From: Bolinopsis microptera
Taxonomy: Eukaryota; Ctenophora; Tentaculata; Lobata; Bolinopsidae
DNA: 64,000 nucleotides
Assembly: GCF_026151205.1 (NCBI RefSeq)
Contig: NC_087082.1
Span: 18,757,401 to 18,821,400 of the forward strand
Direction of reading: 5' to 3'
The notes under the pieces: generated by a model
The model's database searches: none
Seen by the model: the letters and a program-made list of their open reading frames with translations, nothing else
What the model was told of the DNA's origin: nothing
Position numbers and translations under genes: made by a program
Shown: positions 22,284-33,461 of the stretch, piece by piece
How the letters are laid out: the number at the start of each line of letters is the position of its first letter
Position numbering within the stretch: the stretch's first letter is position 1

Positions 22284-25200
22284 GTTTTGGCCCCAAAGGT
22301 TTTGCTCTATTATTTGGCCCCAAAGGTTTTGCTCTATTACGGGTAAACCTAGGATGCTGCAGATTCAACTCTGTACATTCAGACCGTCTGTGCGTGGTGA
22401 AGAGCCACATCCTGCTCGAGGTGGGGCTGCATGCAACTTCAGTGATGGAGTTGTAACTGAACACAGCGGATCTAGGGGTGCACCCCCGAAAAAAAAGCCG
22501 GGCATCCTCAGAACAAGCTCGTGATGATGGTGATTTGGGTTAATGAAGATGTAACAGATTCCGGAACTATGGGAGCACCATCTGTCATCTTTCCGTTTTA
22601 TTTACTGTATGTGGGAACATCTACTGATGAAGTAGCTATCAAGAGAGCCATTCCAGTGGCGCAGGTGGCTCACGTGTCACATAGCCAACAGAAAAGAAAC
22701 ATGATGAATAGTTCTTACAGCACTAGGGTATCAGCCCCTACTTTTGTTTCTGGACGTGAAGGTGGTAATGATTTCACCAACTTAAATCCGAATGGAAGGT
22801 TGGTGAATGATGAGCCTAATCAACCTGAAACACCCAACATAAACGAAAACAACAAAAAAAGTTTATTTTCATGTACCGACATTACCTGGGTAGGCACTCT
22901 TAACACTAGAACGATAAGAACTGCTCAGAGGAAACTGGAGATGGTACATCTTTTCGAGAAGAGTGGAGCAGAGATTGTAGGTATCCAAGAGCACAGGATA
23001 GTCCATGAAGAGCCTGTCAAAGTAGAGAGAGTTGGCGAGAGCAGCTATCTAATTACTTCATCAGCTACTAGGAATCGGGCCCAGGCAGCAGTGGGCGGAG
23101 TGGGATTCATCCTAACTAGCAAGGCATTTGACGCAACTACGGAGATAACACCAGTAACGGAGAGAATCCTTAAGATATCTCTAAATGGTAATCCTAAACC
23201 AACCTTCGTCTGTGTCTACGGACCTACGGAGGCAGATAGTGTAGAAGCAGCAGAGAAGTTTCATACCGATCTAAGGTGTGCAGTCTCACAGATCCCTGCT
23301 CACAACTTCTTGGAGGTGATTGGGGATTTTAACGCTCACCTATCAAAGAGGGACGAGAATGACTTCGGTTGGTATTTCCATGAGAGAACCAACAGAAATG
23401 GGGAGCTGCTTCGGGATACTGCCCTGGAATGTAATCTGGAGATTACAAACACCAGGTTCAGAAAGAAGCGGGGTAAGATGTGGACTCATCTATCGGATGG
23501 AACCCTGAATAAGTCTCAGTTAGACTTTATTCTAGTGAGGAAGAAGTGGAGGAACAGTGTCAAAAACACTGAAGTCTACAGCTTCTTTAGTACACTGGGT
23601 ACTGATCATAGACTTGTTTTGTCTAAGATCAAGCTATCTCTTCGACGAGCAAAAAAGCAACCCAAGAAAACCTGGTATAATTGGGGAGCACTTAAATCGG
23701 ATGAAGACCTACAGAAGAGATATGCAGTAGAAGTCAAGAATCGGTACTCTGCTTTATGCGAGCAAACCGATGAAAGTGAGGTTACGGAACTGTATGGGCA
23801 TTTTGTTGATGCGATTGCTGATACCAACAAAGCCATACTGCCTAAGAGAGAAAAGAAGAGACGTGACGATTTCGCGGGTGATCAGCGAGTTCAAAGCGTG
23901 CGTACAGCCTTGCAGCAAGCAGAGACTGTCTATCACCGGGAGCCTAGTGAAGACAGTCGACTGTCTGTTAAGCTACTAAAAACTGAACTGGATCAGGTGT
24001 ACCAGGACATCTTTGAAGAAGATCTAGTTGCCAAGGTTAGAAGGGTCGAAATGGCTGCAGACAGATGCAAAAACAAAGAAAGTTGGAATGTCATAAATGA
24101 GATAACTGGCAGGAAGGCCAAGGGGGCAACTCAAATAAGGGGCAACGGAGCCGAAGAAAGGAAGAAAAATTGGCTTGGGCATTTCACGAATCTGTTAGGG
24201 AGTATACCGGATGTGGAAAACGAGCATCCTAGGATCGAGACTCAATTTGAAGGACTCAACATCAGTACAGAACCTTTTACTGTGGATGAGCTTAAAGCTG
24301 CTAAACACAGGATAAAAGAAGGTAAAGCACCAGGTGATGACGGCATACCACCTGAAGTCCTCAAAAGATGCGACCTGGATGAAATCGTGCTGTCCTTCTG
24401 CAACAAAGCCCTGACAGATGGTATTGCGCCAGATCAGTGGAGGATAAGTAACATCATCCCGGTTCCCAAAAAGGGAGACTTGACCAACCCTGGAAACTGG
24501 AGGGGGATATCTTTGACTTCTCTCGTAGCTAAGACTCTTAATAGAATGGTGCTTAATAGGATCCAGCCGGCTATAGAGGGGGTACTTAGGGACACTCAGA
24601 ATGGTTTTCGGGAAGGACGGTCCACTACTAGTCACATCTTGGCACTCAGAAGGATTCTAGAGGGGGCTAGACAGAGAAATTTACCGGTAGCTATGGTGTT
24701 TGTTGATTTTAAGAAGGCCTTTGATTCACTTCACCGGGGAATTTTGATGCAAATACTAAAGGCCTATGGAATACCGGACAGTATTGTAGATATCATTAAT
24801 CTTCTCTATGTCAACACGAAGGGCAAAGTTATAACACCAGATGGGGATACCGAGCTATTTGATATCCTGGCAGGAGTTCTTCAAGGGGATACATTAGCAC
24901 CATACTTGTTCATTATAGCCCTTGACTATTGCATGAGACTAGCCTTAAGCAAGCATCCTGAAATAGGATTTACCATTAAGCCTTATCGGAGTAGGAGAGT
25001 CAAGGCGGAGAAGATAACAGACACTGGTTTTGCAGATGACATTGCTCTGATAGCAGATACTGTAAAGGAGGCAGAGATGCTGATGCTAGAGGTAGAAAGA
25101 GTTGCTGCTACAGTGGGACTTAGAATGAATGAAGGGAAAACCAAATTCATTACTCAGAACATCGAGAACCCTGATACCATCAAGTCCCTGGGTAACAACA

Positions 25201-25806
25201 CAATAGAGCACGTGGAAGACTTTACCTATCTTGGTTCTAGAATCAGAGACAGTGAGAGTGATATCAGGGTTAGGAAAGGAAGAGCATGGGGAGCATGCCA
25301 CACTCTCAAAAAACTTTGGAAATCTAACCTTAGAAAGTCTATCAAGACCAGAGTGTTCACAGCACTAGTCGAGTCGGTGCTTCTATACGGTTCTGAGACT
25401 TGGACTATGACGAAAAGGCTGGAGAAGATGGTTGATGGTTGCTATACACGAATGTTAAGAATGGCCCTTAACATCAATCAATATCGAGACCATGTCAGCA
25501 ACCACAGTCTGTACGGTGATCTTCCTAAAGTCAGCTCCAAGATAACCCAACGAAGGCTCAGACTTGCAGGTCATGCTCACCGACATCCGGAGCTGACACT
25601 GAACAAACTGATCCTCTGGAAGCCGAGTCATGGGCATACTAACAGGGGGCGACCTTACCTAACACTACTAGATAACCTAAAAGCAGATACTGGGCTGAAA
25701 TCAGTAGATGAGATAGCTAGACTGATGGAGGACAGAAAGCTGTGGAGAACTGTTGTCAATGGATCTCGGGAATACTACCCGCCTTAAGTCAGTAAGTCAG
25801 TAAGTC
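22284..25806 (+). mobile_element. RTE-like non-LTR retrotransposon, apparently full length
   Basis: Comparison with the uninterrupted sequence at 19575 places the insertion between 22283 and 25807, with ATGTT duplicated. The 5' end has two tandem copies of TTGGCCCCAAAGGTTTTGCT. The 3' end has no poly-A but AGTCAGTA repeats, as in RTE-type elements. A single intact ORF fills most of it. Confidence 0.85.
22524..25787 (+). CDS. endonuclease-reverse transcriptase of RTE-like LINE
   Basis: ORF of ~1087 codons from ATG 22524, uninterrupted. An N-terminal ~115 residues of unknown function precede an APE-type endonuclease (VGTLNTRTIR, IQEHR, YGPTE, GDFNAHL near residue 267, QLDFILVRKKW, TDHRLV). The reverse transcriptase follows, with PVPKKGDLTNPGNWRGISL, VDFKKAFDSLH near residue 726, GVLQGDTLAPYLF, FADDIALIADT near residue 836 and LLYGSETWTMTK. 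The C-terminal region has RRLRLAGHAHRHPE. All catalytic motifs look intact, so the copy may be recent or active. Clade assignment is inferred from the motifs and the 3' end. Confidence 0.92.
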   Translation: MMVIWVNEDVTDSGTMGAPSVIFPFYLLYVGTSTDEVAIKRAIPVAQVAHVSHSQQKRNMMNSSYSTRVSAPTFVSGREGGNDFTNLNPNGRLVNDEPNQPETPNINENNKKSLFSCTDITWVGTLNTRTIRTAQRKLEMVHLFEKSGAEIVGIQEHRIVHEEPVKVERVGESSYLITSSATRNRAQAAVGGVGFILTSKAFDATTEITPVTERILKISLNGNPKPTFVCVYGPTEADSVEAAEKFHTDLRCAVSQIPAHNFLEVIGDFNAHLSKRDENDFGWYFHERTNRNGELLRDTALECNLEITNTRFRKKRGKMWTHLSDGTLNKSQLDFILVRKKWRNSVKNTEVYSFFSTLGTDHRLVLSKIKLSLRRAKKQPKKTWYNWGALKSDEDLQKRYAVEVKNRYSALCEQTDESEVTELYGHFVDAIADTNKAILPKREKKRRDDFAGDQRVQSVRTALQQAETVYHREPSEDSRLSVKLLKTELDQVYQDIFEEDLVAKVRRVEMAADRCKNKESWNVINEITGRKAKGATQIRGNGAEERKKNWLGHFTNLLGSIPDVENEHPRIETQFEGLNISTEPFTVDELKAAKHRIKEGKAPGDDGIPPEVLKRCDLDEIVLSFCNKALTDGIAPDQWRISNIIPVPKKGDLTNPGNWRGISLTSLVAKTLNRMVLNRIQPAIEGVLRDTQNGFREGRSTTSHILALRRILEGARQRNLPVAMVFVDFKKAFDSLHRGILMQILKAYGIPDSIVDIINLLYVNTKGKVITPDGDTELFDILAGVLQGDTLAPYLFIIALDYCMRLALSKHPEIGFTIKPYRSRRVKAEKITDTGFADDIALIADTVKEAEMLMLEVERVAATVGLRMNEGKTKFITQNIENPDTIKSLGNNTIEHVEDFTYLGSRIRDSESDIRVRKGRAWGACHTLKKLWKSNLRKSIKTRVFTALVESVLLYGSETWTMTKRLEKMVDGCYTRMLRMALNINQYRDHVSNHSLYGDLPKVSSKITQRRLRLAGHAHRHPELTLNKLILWKPSHGHTNRGRPYLTLLDNLKADTGLKSVDEIARLMEDRKLWRTVVNGSREYYPP

Positions 25807-26195
25807 ATGTTATCTCATTGTAAACAGGGTTTATTTGTTTGATTACGTGTAGTATGGTAAAGTATTAACACAAGTTAACTAATAATATTATGTATATGAG
25901 TACAGATACGAAGTGGAACATCGAGTTCCGTTCTGGCGAGGTCTGGCGAGCTGGAAGGAACTTTCGAGATCGTCTGGAAGGGCTGATCTATAATACATAT
26001 AAAACTATGATATACAGACTACATGACATGTTAACTCTCCCCTGTATCTAGCCCATTTCTAGGTCAGTTAAATTCTACTGATGGATCACATCACTAATTA
26101 TACGTCACTAATTGGTGACATGATCTGATCTCCGTGGGACCCCTAATAATGAGGGGGCCTGGCCGTCGTGCAGCCTCTCAGACGATTCTCTCAGA

Positions 26196-26808
26196 TTGAG
26201 TACGAAAACCCACAACCACGAAGCAGACCTCGCAGCCCCAGAACGAAGAGAAGTCCTAACATCCCTGAAGAGGAAAGCTGAAGATCAACCTCTTTCGGCG
26301 ACGCAGAACCTCATATCAGAAGCCCTGGTAGAGACGTCGACTGCAGTGAACCAGACTTTCCCTAACATCATGTCCTTGGCCAGAGTGATTCAACGTTCCA
26401 GAGCTGCAGCGTCAGGATCCTCCCAACACCAGGAGGCTACTACCTTAGAGGACTTTACTCTCCCTCCTACATGTACTTCCACCAGAAGAGATGAACCCTT
26501 TGTCCTCTTTGATGGTTCTACAGATCGGGGAGTCAGAGTCATCGTATTCTCCACGAGCAGGAACATGAAGACACTGTCGGAGCACTCAGACTGGATAGCA
26601 GACGGCACTTTCTATGTATCACCGAAGATCTTTCCTCAGTCTTACACCATCCACTCAGTTGTAGACAACAAATGTGTGCCTTTAGTTTATATTTTAAGTG
26701 GTGACAAGAAAGGGGACACTTATGAATTTGTTTTAGATGTTATTAAGCACTATTTTGACCAGCATTGTCCGGTGGACACTGGTACCATTTTAGTAGATTT
26801 CGAGAAAG
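26196..26808 (+). pseudogene. MULE transposase fragment
   Basis: About 204 residues. WIADGTFYVSP, FPQSYTIHSVV, VPLVYILSGDKKGDTYEF and TILVDFEK match the MULE transposase domain, in which the Asp of ADGTF and the Asp of VDFEK are the first two acidic catalytic residues. The 5' end is cut off by the insertion of element B and no ATG is available. The 3' end dissolves into an ATTCAGT array, so the last catalytic residue and any FLYWCH/SWIM zinc finger are lost. Confidence 0.85.
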
Positions 26809-26907
26809 TATTCAGTATTCAGTATTCAGTATACAGTATTCAGTATTCAGTATTCAGTATTCAGTATTCAGTATTCAGTATTCAGTATTCAGTATTCAGT
26901 ATTCAGT
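26808..26907 (+). repeat. 7-bp array (ATTCAGT)n
   Basis: About 14 units that replace the C-terminal coding part of the MULE transposase. One unit reads ATACAGT. Confidence 0.95.
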
Positions 26908-27280
26908 AAATTTGATTAATTATCCTACGAAAAAATGCTTATTGACTTGTTAATTTAAATCAAAAGTACGGAGTTAAACTGGGCTAGATATAGGGTAGAG
27001 TTCACATGTTCTGTAAATCATAGCTGCATGTGGTGGATCACTCATCACATCACTAATTATACGTCACATCACTAATTATACGTCATATGATCTGACCCCT
27101 GATAATGGAGGGCCCCCCTTTGTCGTGCAGCCCAACTTACAAGTTACTTAGAACTATAGTTGAAACCGGTTTAATTCATTAACGATGAATTCAATTGCAA
27201 TAATCGTAGTGAGCTAATTAGTGTAGTTTCTGTTTCTAAATTACTAATTTCTAAATTCTAATTTCTAAATTATAATTTCT

Positions 27281-28562
27281 AAATTTGTCCAGTAGCGATA
27301 TATTTTTGTGTCCGGTAGGGCTGATGATACATCTCGTGAGCAGATGACATGAAATCTGAACACTGAACAGTGTTATTGATCCACACTTACACACTACACA
27401 GTACACTTTAATAGTTCCCACGGCAATATGTGGATGTAAAGAATGTATCAACTCTGAACTCTGAGCTCACCTTATATCACGCAGGTTGCCATGATTGGCT
27501 CATAATTAACACGTGACACACTGTTACTATGGTTACCAAATTCGTGGAGACGTTAAGTCTAAGCCGGTGATATTTTTCAGTATCGATAATTGTTTTGTGT
27601 TTACCATTTTCAGTTCACTATTTCAGTTGATAAACCTTGAAATTTAGGCCGACATTTTACGTGTTATTCTATTGTGTTCCCGAAAGATATTTTGCCCTGT
27701 TTTTGTTTTGAAACTGCCATTTAAATTGATGTTATAAATTTGATCTTTAACTTTCATATTCAATGTCCATGATCAGACTGTGATCTCGAGCTCTCTGGGT
27801 TACTACTTTTGATTGTCCAGTCACTCAGTAGCTGCTACAGAAACTCTAGTAACTGGTTACCCGGGTAACCCTGGTTACCCTGGTAACTGATAATGACAAC
27901 TCACGTGGTAGTAGCAGCTGCTCTGTGGCGACTGGCGTCTGGCGGTGCTTGTTCTGGTTCCAGGGAGGGAGAGAGGTAGAGAAGTAGAGAGGGAGAGAAA
28001 GAGAGGGAGAGGAGGAGAGAGGGAGAGGAGAAGAGAGGGAGATGAGGAGAGAGGGAGATAAAGAGAGAGGGAGAGAGGGAGAGAGGGAGATGAGGAGAGA
28101 TGGAGATAAAGAGAGAGGGAGAGAGGGAGAGAGGGAGAGAGGGAGGTAAGGAGAGTGGGAGAAGGAGAAAGGAATATAGGGAGAGAGTGAGAGAGTGAGA
28201 GAGGGTGAGAAGGAGATAAGGAGATGAGGGAGAGAGGGAGAGAGGGCCTATATTTTGATCGTTTACAATAAAATTATATGTACATGAGTCATGAAACAAT
28301 GAGCTGAAACATTGTTTGATAGCGGCCGGTTTTTCGTTCTATATAGTCAGTCATTTTGGCCTGTTCTACATCTTAAACTAAAAGCAACATGATTTTCTCG
28401 TAAAATTTCTGAAATCTTGTACATTAATTTGCTGTGATTGTTGGAAACTGAAGCTTTGTGATAAACGCCCACTTGTGGACATATTACATTGTTGATATAT
28501 TTACATTTATAAAACTTAGTAAATGATCATCTAATTAGTGGCATTACAACTACACTTGAGAA
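27281..28562. repeat. 1.2-kb duplicated segment, copy 2
   Basis: Direct copy of 17010-18216. It includes an expanded GGGAGA tract at 27960-28250. It is flanked by TTCTAAATTCTAATTT on both sides (27230-27280 and 28562-28582). Confidence 0.9.
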
Positions 28563-29230
28563 TTTCTAAATTCTAATTTCGATCAACTGTAACCCCTGTT
28601 TTATTTGTTCGTTCAATTTCATTAGAAACATGTTGAAAGTAAAAGTGAAACTAAATTAAAAACGGATCTGATCTTGAAGAAACTAAAGTAAAAACTAATA
28701 TCTGTAAGAAAAAGCTCACGCTGGTGGATATAATCCACATCACCTCGACCCGCGGGCGGAAAAATCGTATAGCATTCAACTACTTCAACCGTGATATACC
28801 AACTATGCCGGAGAAAAAAACGTGTTAACGCTGTTAAATATAATTTAAAATAAAGTAAATGCCGTAAAATATCGTATTTTTATAAAACGGGTCTCAATAT
28901 CGATAACGGTTCGTCTGATTTATACCAGAATTGACAATGGAAGTCCCTTGTTTAGTAATGAATAGTAATGAACCGTGAACTGAACAAATTAAAACGTTGG
29001 AGAAAAAATTGCAAAAATTATAAAAATTACAAAAATTACAAAATTACATTCATTTATACTTATAGCTTATATTAATCATAATTGATATAAACAATGAAAA
29101 CTCGAGAAATTGAAGCTCCAGATGCCATTATTTTCATTGTTTAAAAAATGTAAAATCACGTGTCAATAAAAAATTTGTGTGACTTTAAAGTGTCCCAATC
29201 ACGAAACTAATGTTGTCAAAATAATTATAA
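28563..29230. other. AT-rich sequence with a truncated cloverleaf fragment
   Basis: 28713-28770 copies the 5' part of the cloverleaf element (GCTGGTGGATATAATCCACA, then CGTATAGCA). The rest is AT-rich with no gene. Confidence 0.6.
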
Positions 29231-29234
29231 ATAC

Positions 29235-29740
29235 ATATCTGATCAAATTCGGCGCTCCTACTAAATCGCTCGCCCAAATTTTAAGAAAATTCTTGTGAAA
29301 AGTCCCTTTGGGTGTGAAATTGATCTGAGTAGGTGTATTTTTGGACGCTGATTCCGTATCACCCCCCATGACGTAGGGTAAAAAGTCTTTCCTGGAGAGT
29401 TAACGGGTGATACTCGTAAAATATCTGTTCCATATATATCCAGGACCGTCGACGAGTCCAACTCGGCGCGCGTCCTGGTAGGTTGTAAACCTACAACTGG
29501 GGAGTTATGGGCGAAAAACCGTTTTGGTCACGTGACAGGCTAGTAAAACATGAATTCGATTGTTTAGGGCTCGGGTTAGGGTTAGGGTTGTGGTAAGGGT
29601 TATGGATAGCTTCGGGGTTATTGTTGGGATTAGGGTTTATGTAAAACCGTTTTGTACGGCTGCAAAACCATAAAAACCAAAGTCACGTTAAATTTTTGGG
29701 CGAGCGAATTAGTAAAAGCCCAAATTCGGTGTTATAAACA
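29235..29740. repeat. possible MITE with imperfect inverted ends and telomere-like core
   Basis: GCGCTCCTACTAAATCGCTC at ~29252 and the inverse-like GGGCGAGCGAATTAGTAAAA at ~29698 form imperfect inverted ends. Inside, 29575-29640 holds GGGTTAGGGTTAGGGTT and degenerate GGTTAGG-like words. No gene. Confidence 0.45.
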
Positions 29741-30318
29741 AGAATTGCGCCCGTTGTTTCGTTTTGGCGGACGCTTGATTTCCATTCACTATAACTATAA
29801 ATATAGGCTCCAATCAGCTCACTCCATAATAATGATATTGATACACATCAGTACACTATACTACGCATGCCACGTACAAATTAGGCTTATAACCTTGAAC
29901 CTAATAATATACTGGTGGATTCGTGTAGTGTTTTTGAGTCTCATGATTTGATAGTTCTTTTATTCAAATTTCTGATTGTTTCTGAATAGACTCAGTGAAG
30001 ACAAATTCTAATGGAAATAAATAGCTGAATAACGTATCGACATTTCTACGTCATACTCATATTCTGAAATAGTATTAATTCAATTATAACGATCAATATT
30101 CACATTAAAAATTTGACGACGAAATTTATTTCAAACAAAATATATAACTGTAAAATAGTTATCAACCGTAAATAGTTTTTAACGAAATCGGAGCAAATAT
30201 GAACATAAAACTGACAAAATTGGGCTCATCTGAAAATTAACGAATAGCGTGACGTTATACAGGAGATAAAAGATTAAAAGAGATAAAAGAATTAAACGAG
30301 AATATTACTATTTACACG

Positions 30319-31362
30319 TCACTCAACTAAAAACTGTGTTAGATTGTTCAACTCTGTTTTATCGTTGAGTGTTGGTTTATTTTCAACTAAAAATCGGGCT
30401 TCTTTAATCTTTCTGTTGATGAGTGATGTTCCTCTATCTACGATTTGAAGTTTAAGCTTTGGGGGGCCTTTGTGCTGAGGGTGACTTTCCCTGTAGTGCT
30501 TTGCTAGTGGCTTATCTTCGTAAGATTTTGCTGTTGGATTTGCCGCACTACGGTAATGCTCGTCGAACCTGCACTTGATCGGTCTGTATGTTTCCCCACC
30601 ATAGTTCTCGGTACAATTGTCTACTTCGCAAGTGATGTGGTAGACGGTATTAGTTGTGGTGCATTCTCCATCGGTTAAAGCTGCGCATGTTCTGCAGTTT
30701 GATGTTGTACAGGATTTCTTGTCAAGGGGTCTGGAGTCTGTAAGGAGATCCTTCAGTTTCCGTCCAGGTTTCTCGACAATTTTGATGGGGAGTCCACTAT
30801 GTCTGACAGCATCTCTGTATTTGCGACTAGTAGCTTCGTTGACATAGGGTAGTTTGAGAATCGCTCCGTCTTGGTCTTTGTTCTGTACGTTCTGATTAAT
30901 TCTCTTTCTACGTTTTCTCTTGTTCTTTATGGTTTCTAAGACTCTATCAGTGTAGCCGTTGTTGATGAGAAGTTTATCTATCATCTTTTCTGAGCACTTC
31001 TCGTTTTCTCTGTTGTTAGAGACTGCCTCTGCGGTGTTGTACATACTCTCAACAGTAGCATTCTTTGTACGTGTTGTATGATGAGAGTTGTAGTGGAGGG
31101 TGAGTGGCTTTTTCTGTGGTTTTCTGTAGAGTCTAGAATGTACTATTCCATCTGAGTCGATCTTTATTTCCGTGTTGAGGAAGGGAACAAAGTCGTTCTG
31201 ATTGTCAGGGTAGTCTACAGTTAGTTTGATAAGTTTGTCAGGATCTTGTTGTTCGATGAGGTTGCACAGTTGCTGAGCTTTTCGTCTGTTGGTGGTGGCT
31301 CCGTTTAGATCGTCGTAAAACCTGCTGTAGGTGGGCAGTGTTATCCTCAGGTCTAACACCTA
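30319..31362 (-). pseudogene. 5'-truncated Penelope-like RT/GIY-YIG copy
   Basis: About 346 residues, from the motif C region (TYSRFYDDLNG) to the same C-terminus as the plus-strand copy. The translations differ at one residue that I can find (NEKCSEK against NEKYSEK). It lacks the N-terminal RT half and the 5' region. The near-identity points to a very recent origin, or to conversion between the arms. Confidence 0.9.
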
Positions 31363-31397
31363 CTCAACTAAGACGCTTAAACAACATTTGAAGAACA

Positions 31398-33410
31398 TTG
31401 CACCATTCGGCATTCGAGCAAACTTACACTCGTGCTCCACCTCTAGCAGACACTACCGTCGAGAACAAATTGGGTGCACTTCGACGAGATCTGATCAACA
31501 TCACCAAGACAGCTCAATTCACACCCAATCGCACTCCAAAACAACGAACTGCCCTCAGAAACCTGAAGAAAAATGAAGACCTTCAAATTTTCGTCGCTGA
31601 CAAAACAGCAGAGTTTGTAGTAATGCCTAAAGAAGATCATATCAGGACAACTACAACTCACCTCAACAATGGAAACGTCTACAAGAAGATCGACATACCA
31701 CAGGATAAACTGGGCAAACAAAAGTACATAAACAAGTTAACTAAAACTCTAGAAGACGATGTTAACTCAACATTCAAGAACATTGCCAAGAGTCGTAATC
31801 TCCCTCAAGATGTTACTAACCTGTTAATGAGCCATCACACCACCCTCGCTACTGCAAGAGTGATGCTTAAAACCCACAAGTACACAAGTGATGAGATCAA
31901 GACTCTTAACCCTGACACAATGAAAACTAGACCTATTGTTTCAGGCTGCAACTCCCCTTTCCACAAAATCCTTTGGTTCGTCTGTCACATCCTATCTCCT
32001 CTGATGAATCTAGTACCTTCTCATTTGAAAAACACTCACGATTTTCTTCGAAGGATTAGAAACATCACACCAAATGATCTGAAGAGTCTTACTTTCTTTA
32101 CAGCAGACGTCGAAGCTTTATACACCAATATCAACGTACTAACAGCAATAGAAGATGTCATGGAACTTGCCAAAGAAAATAGACAGTCAATCAGTACATA
32201 CGGTCTCCATCTCTCTGATTTACAAGAACTACTAGAGACAACCCTAGGAAAGTCATATTTTGTCTACAACAATCAAGTCTACCTACAGCTTCTTGGATTG
32301 TTCATGGGAACCAACCCTGCACCTATACTAGCTACTGTCAAAATGTGGAAACTGGAAAAACTTTCAGTCTACGTAGACCTGAGGATAACACTGCCCACCT
32401 ACAGCAGGTTTTACGACGATCTAAACGGAGCCACCACCAACAGACGAAAAGCTCAGCAACTGTGCAACCTCATCGAACAACAAGATCCTGACAAACTTAT
32501 CAAACTAACTGTAGACTACCCTGACAATCAGAACGACTTTGTTCCCTTCCTCAACACGGAAATAAAGATCGACTCAGATGGAATAGTACATTCTAGACTC
32601 TACAGAAAACCACAGAAAAAGCCACTCACCCTCCACTACAACTCTCATCATACAACACGTACAAAGAATGCTACTGTTGAGAGTATGTACAACACCGCAG
32701 AGGCAGTCTCTAACAACAGAGAAAACGAGAAGTACTCAGAAAAGATGATAGATAAACTTCTCATCAACAACGGCTACACTGATAGAGTCTTAGAAACCAT
32801 AAAGAACAAGAGAAAACGTAGAAAGAGAATTAATCAGAACGTACAGAACAAAGACCAAGACGGAGCGATTCTCAAACTACCCTATGTCAACGAAGCTACT
32901 AGTCGCAAATACAGAGATGCTGTCAGACATAGTGGACTCCCCATCAAAATTGTCGAGAAACCTGGACGGAAACTGAAGGATCTCCTTACAGACTCCAGAC
33001 CCCTTGACAAGAAATCCTGTACAACATCAAACTGCAGAACATGCGCAGCTTTAACCGATGGAGAATGCACCACAACTAATACCGTCTACCACATCACTTG
33101 CGAAGTAGACAATTGTACCGAGAACTATGGTGGGGAAACATACAGACCGATCAAGTGCAGGTTCGACGAGCATTACCGTAGTGCGGCAAATCCAACAGCA
33201 AAATCTTACGAAGATAAGCCACTAGCAAAGCACTACAGGGAAAGTCACCCTCAGCACAAAGGCCCCCCAAAGCTTAAACTTCAAATCGTAGATAGAGGAA
33301 CATCACTCATCAACAGAAAGATTAAAGAAGCCCGATTTTTAGTTGAAAATAAACCAACACTCAACGATAAAACAGAGTTGAACAATCTAACACAGTTTTT
33401 AGTTGAGTGA
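31398..33410 (+). CDS. Penelope-like reverse transcriptase with C-terminal GIY-YIG endonuclease
   Basis: Open for ~670 codons. The frame begins without a clear ATG (TTG at 31398), so the 5' end may be truncated at the inverted junction. NEDLQIFVADKTAEFVVMPK is the usual Penelope N-terminal block. RT motifs follow: TADVEALYTNI near residue 236, GLFMGTNPAPILA, and RFYDDLNG near residue 337. A Cys-rich stretch (CTTSNCRTCAALTDGEC) precedes GIY-YIG: TVYHITCEVDNC, NYGGETYRP and RFDEHYRS near residues 560-600. The first Tyr of the usual YIG is kept, but the motif reads YGGET. Confidence 0.9.
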   Translation: MHHSAFEQTYTRAPPLADTTVENKLGALRRDLINITKTAQFTPNRTPKQRTALRNLKKNEDLQIFVADKTAEFVVMPKEDHIRTTTTHLNNGNVYKKIDIPQDKLGKQKYINKLTKTLEDDVNSTFKNIAKSRNLPQDVTNLLMSHHTTLATARVMLKTHKYTSDEIKTLNPDTMKTRPIVSGCNSPFHKILWFVCHILSPLMNLVPSHLKNTHDFLRRIRNITPNDLKSLTFFTADVEALYTNINVLTAIEDVMELAKENRQSISTYGLHLSDLQELLETTLGKSYFVYNNQVYLQLLGLFMGTNPAPILATVKMWKLEKLSVYVDLRITLPTYSRFYDDLNGATTNRRKAQQLCNLIEQQDPDKLIKLTVDYPDNQNDFVPFLNTEIKIDSDGIVHSRLYRKPQKKPLTLHYNSHHTTRTKNATVESMYNTAEAVSNNRENEKYSEKMIDKLLINNGYTDRVLETIKNKRKRRKRINQNVQNKDQDGAILKLPYVNEATSRKYRDAVRHSGLPIKIVEKPGRKLKDLLTDSRPLDKKSCTTSNCRTCAALTDGECTTTNTVYHITCEVDNCTENYGGETYRPIKCRFDEHYRSAANPTAKSYEDKPLAKHYRESHPQHKGPPKLKLQIVDRGTSLINRKIKEARFLVENKPTLNDKTELNNLTQFLVE

Positions 33411-33461
33411 CGTGTAAATAGTATTATCACACTTTCGAGCCAAATTTGGCAGGAAAGCAGA

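Larger units (their letters stand above)
20749..26175. mobile_element. nested long-TIR MULE-like element B
   Basis: TIR GGAGGCCGACGATCAGG onward (20749-20915) matches the inverse of ~26015-26175. A perfect 9-bp target duplication TCTCAGACG lies at 20740-20748 and 26176-26184. The interior is colinear with element A over 21470-22283 and 25807-26010, plus extra sequence at 20990-21470 and 21640-21815. It is split by an RTE-like LINE at 22284-25806. Confidence 0.88.
18629..27132 (+). mobile_element. Mutator-like (MULE) transposon, outer element of a nest
   Basis: Left TIR GGAGGCCGACAAAGG onward (18629-18699, resuming at 20715) matches the inverse of the right end (~26985-27132, ..CCTTTGTCGTGCAGCC). 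Flanking CAACTTAC at 18621-18628 and 27133-27140 is the target-site duplication. The interior holds a fragment of a MULE transposase (26196-26808). Two related elements are inserted in the left half: one within the left TIR (18700-20705), one just after it (20749-26175). Long TIRs, 8-9 bp duplications and the transposase family agree with MULE biology. Confidence 0.85.
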
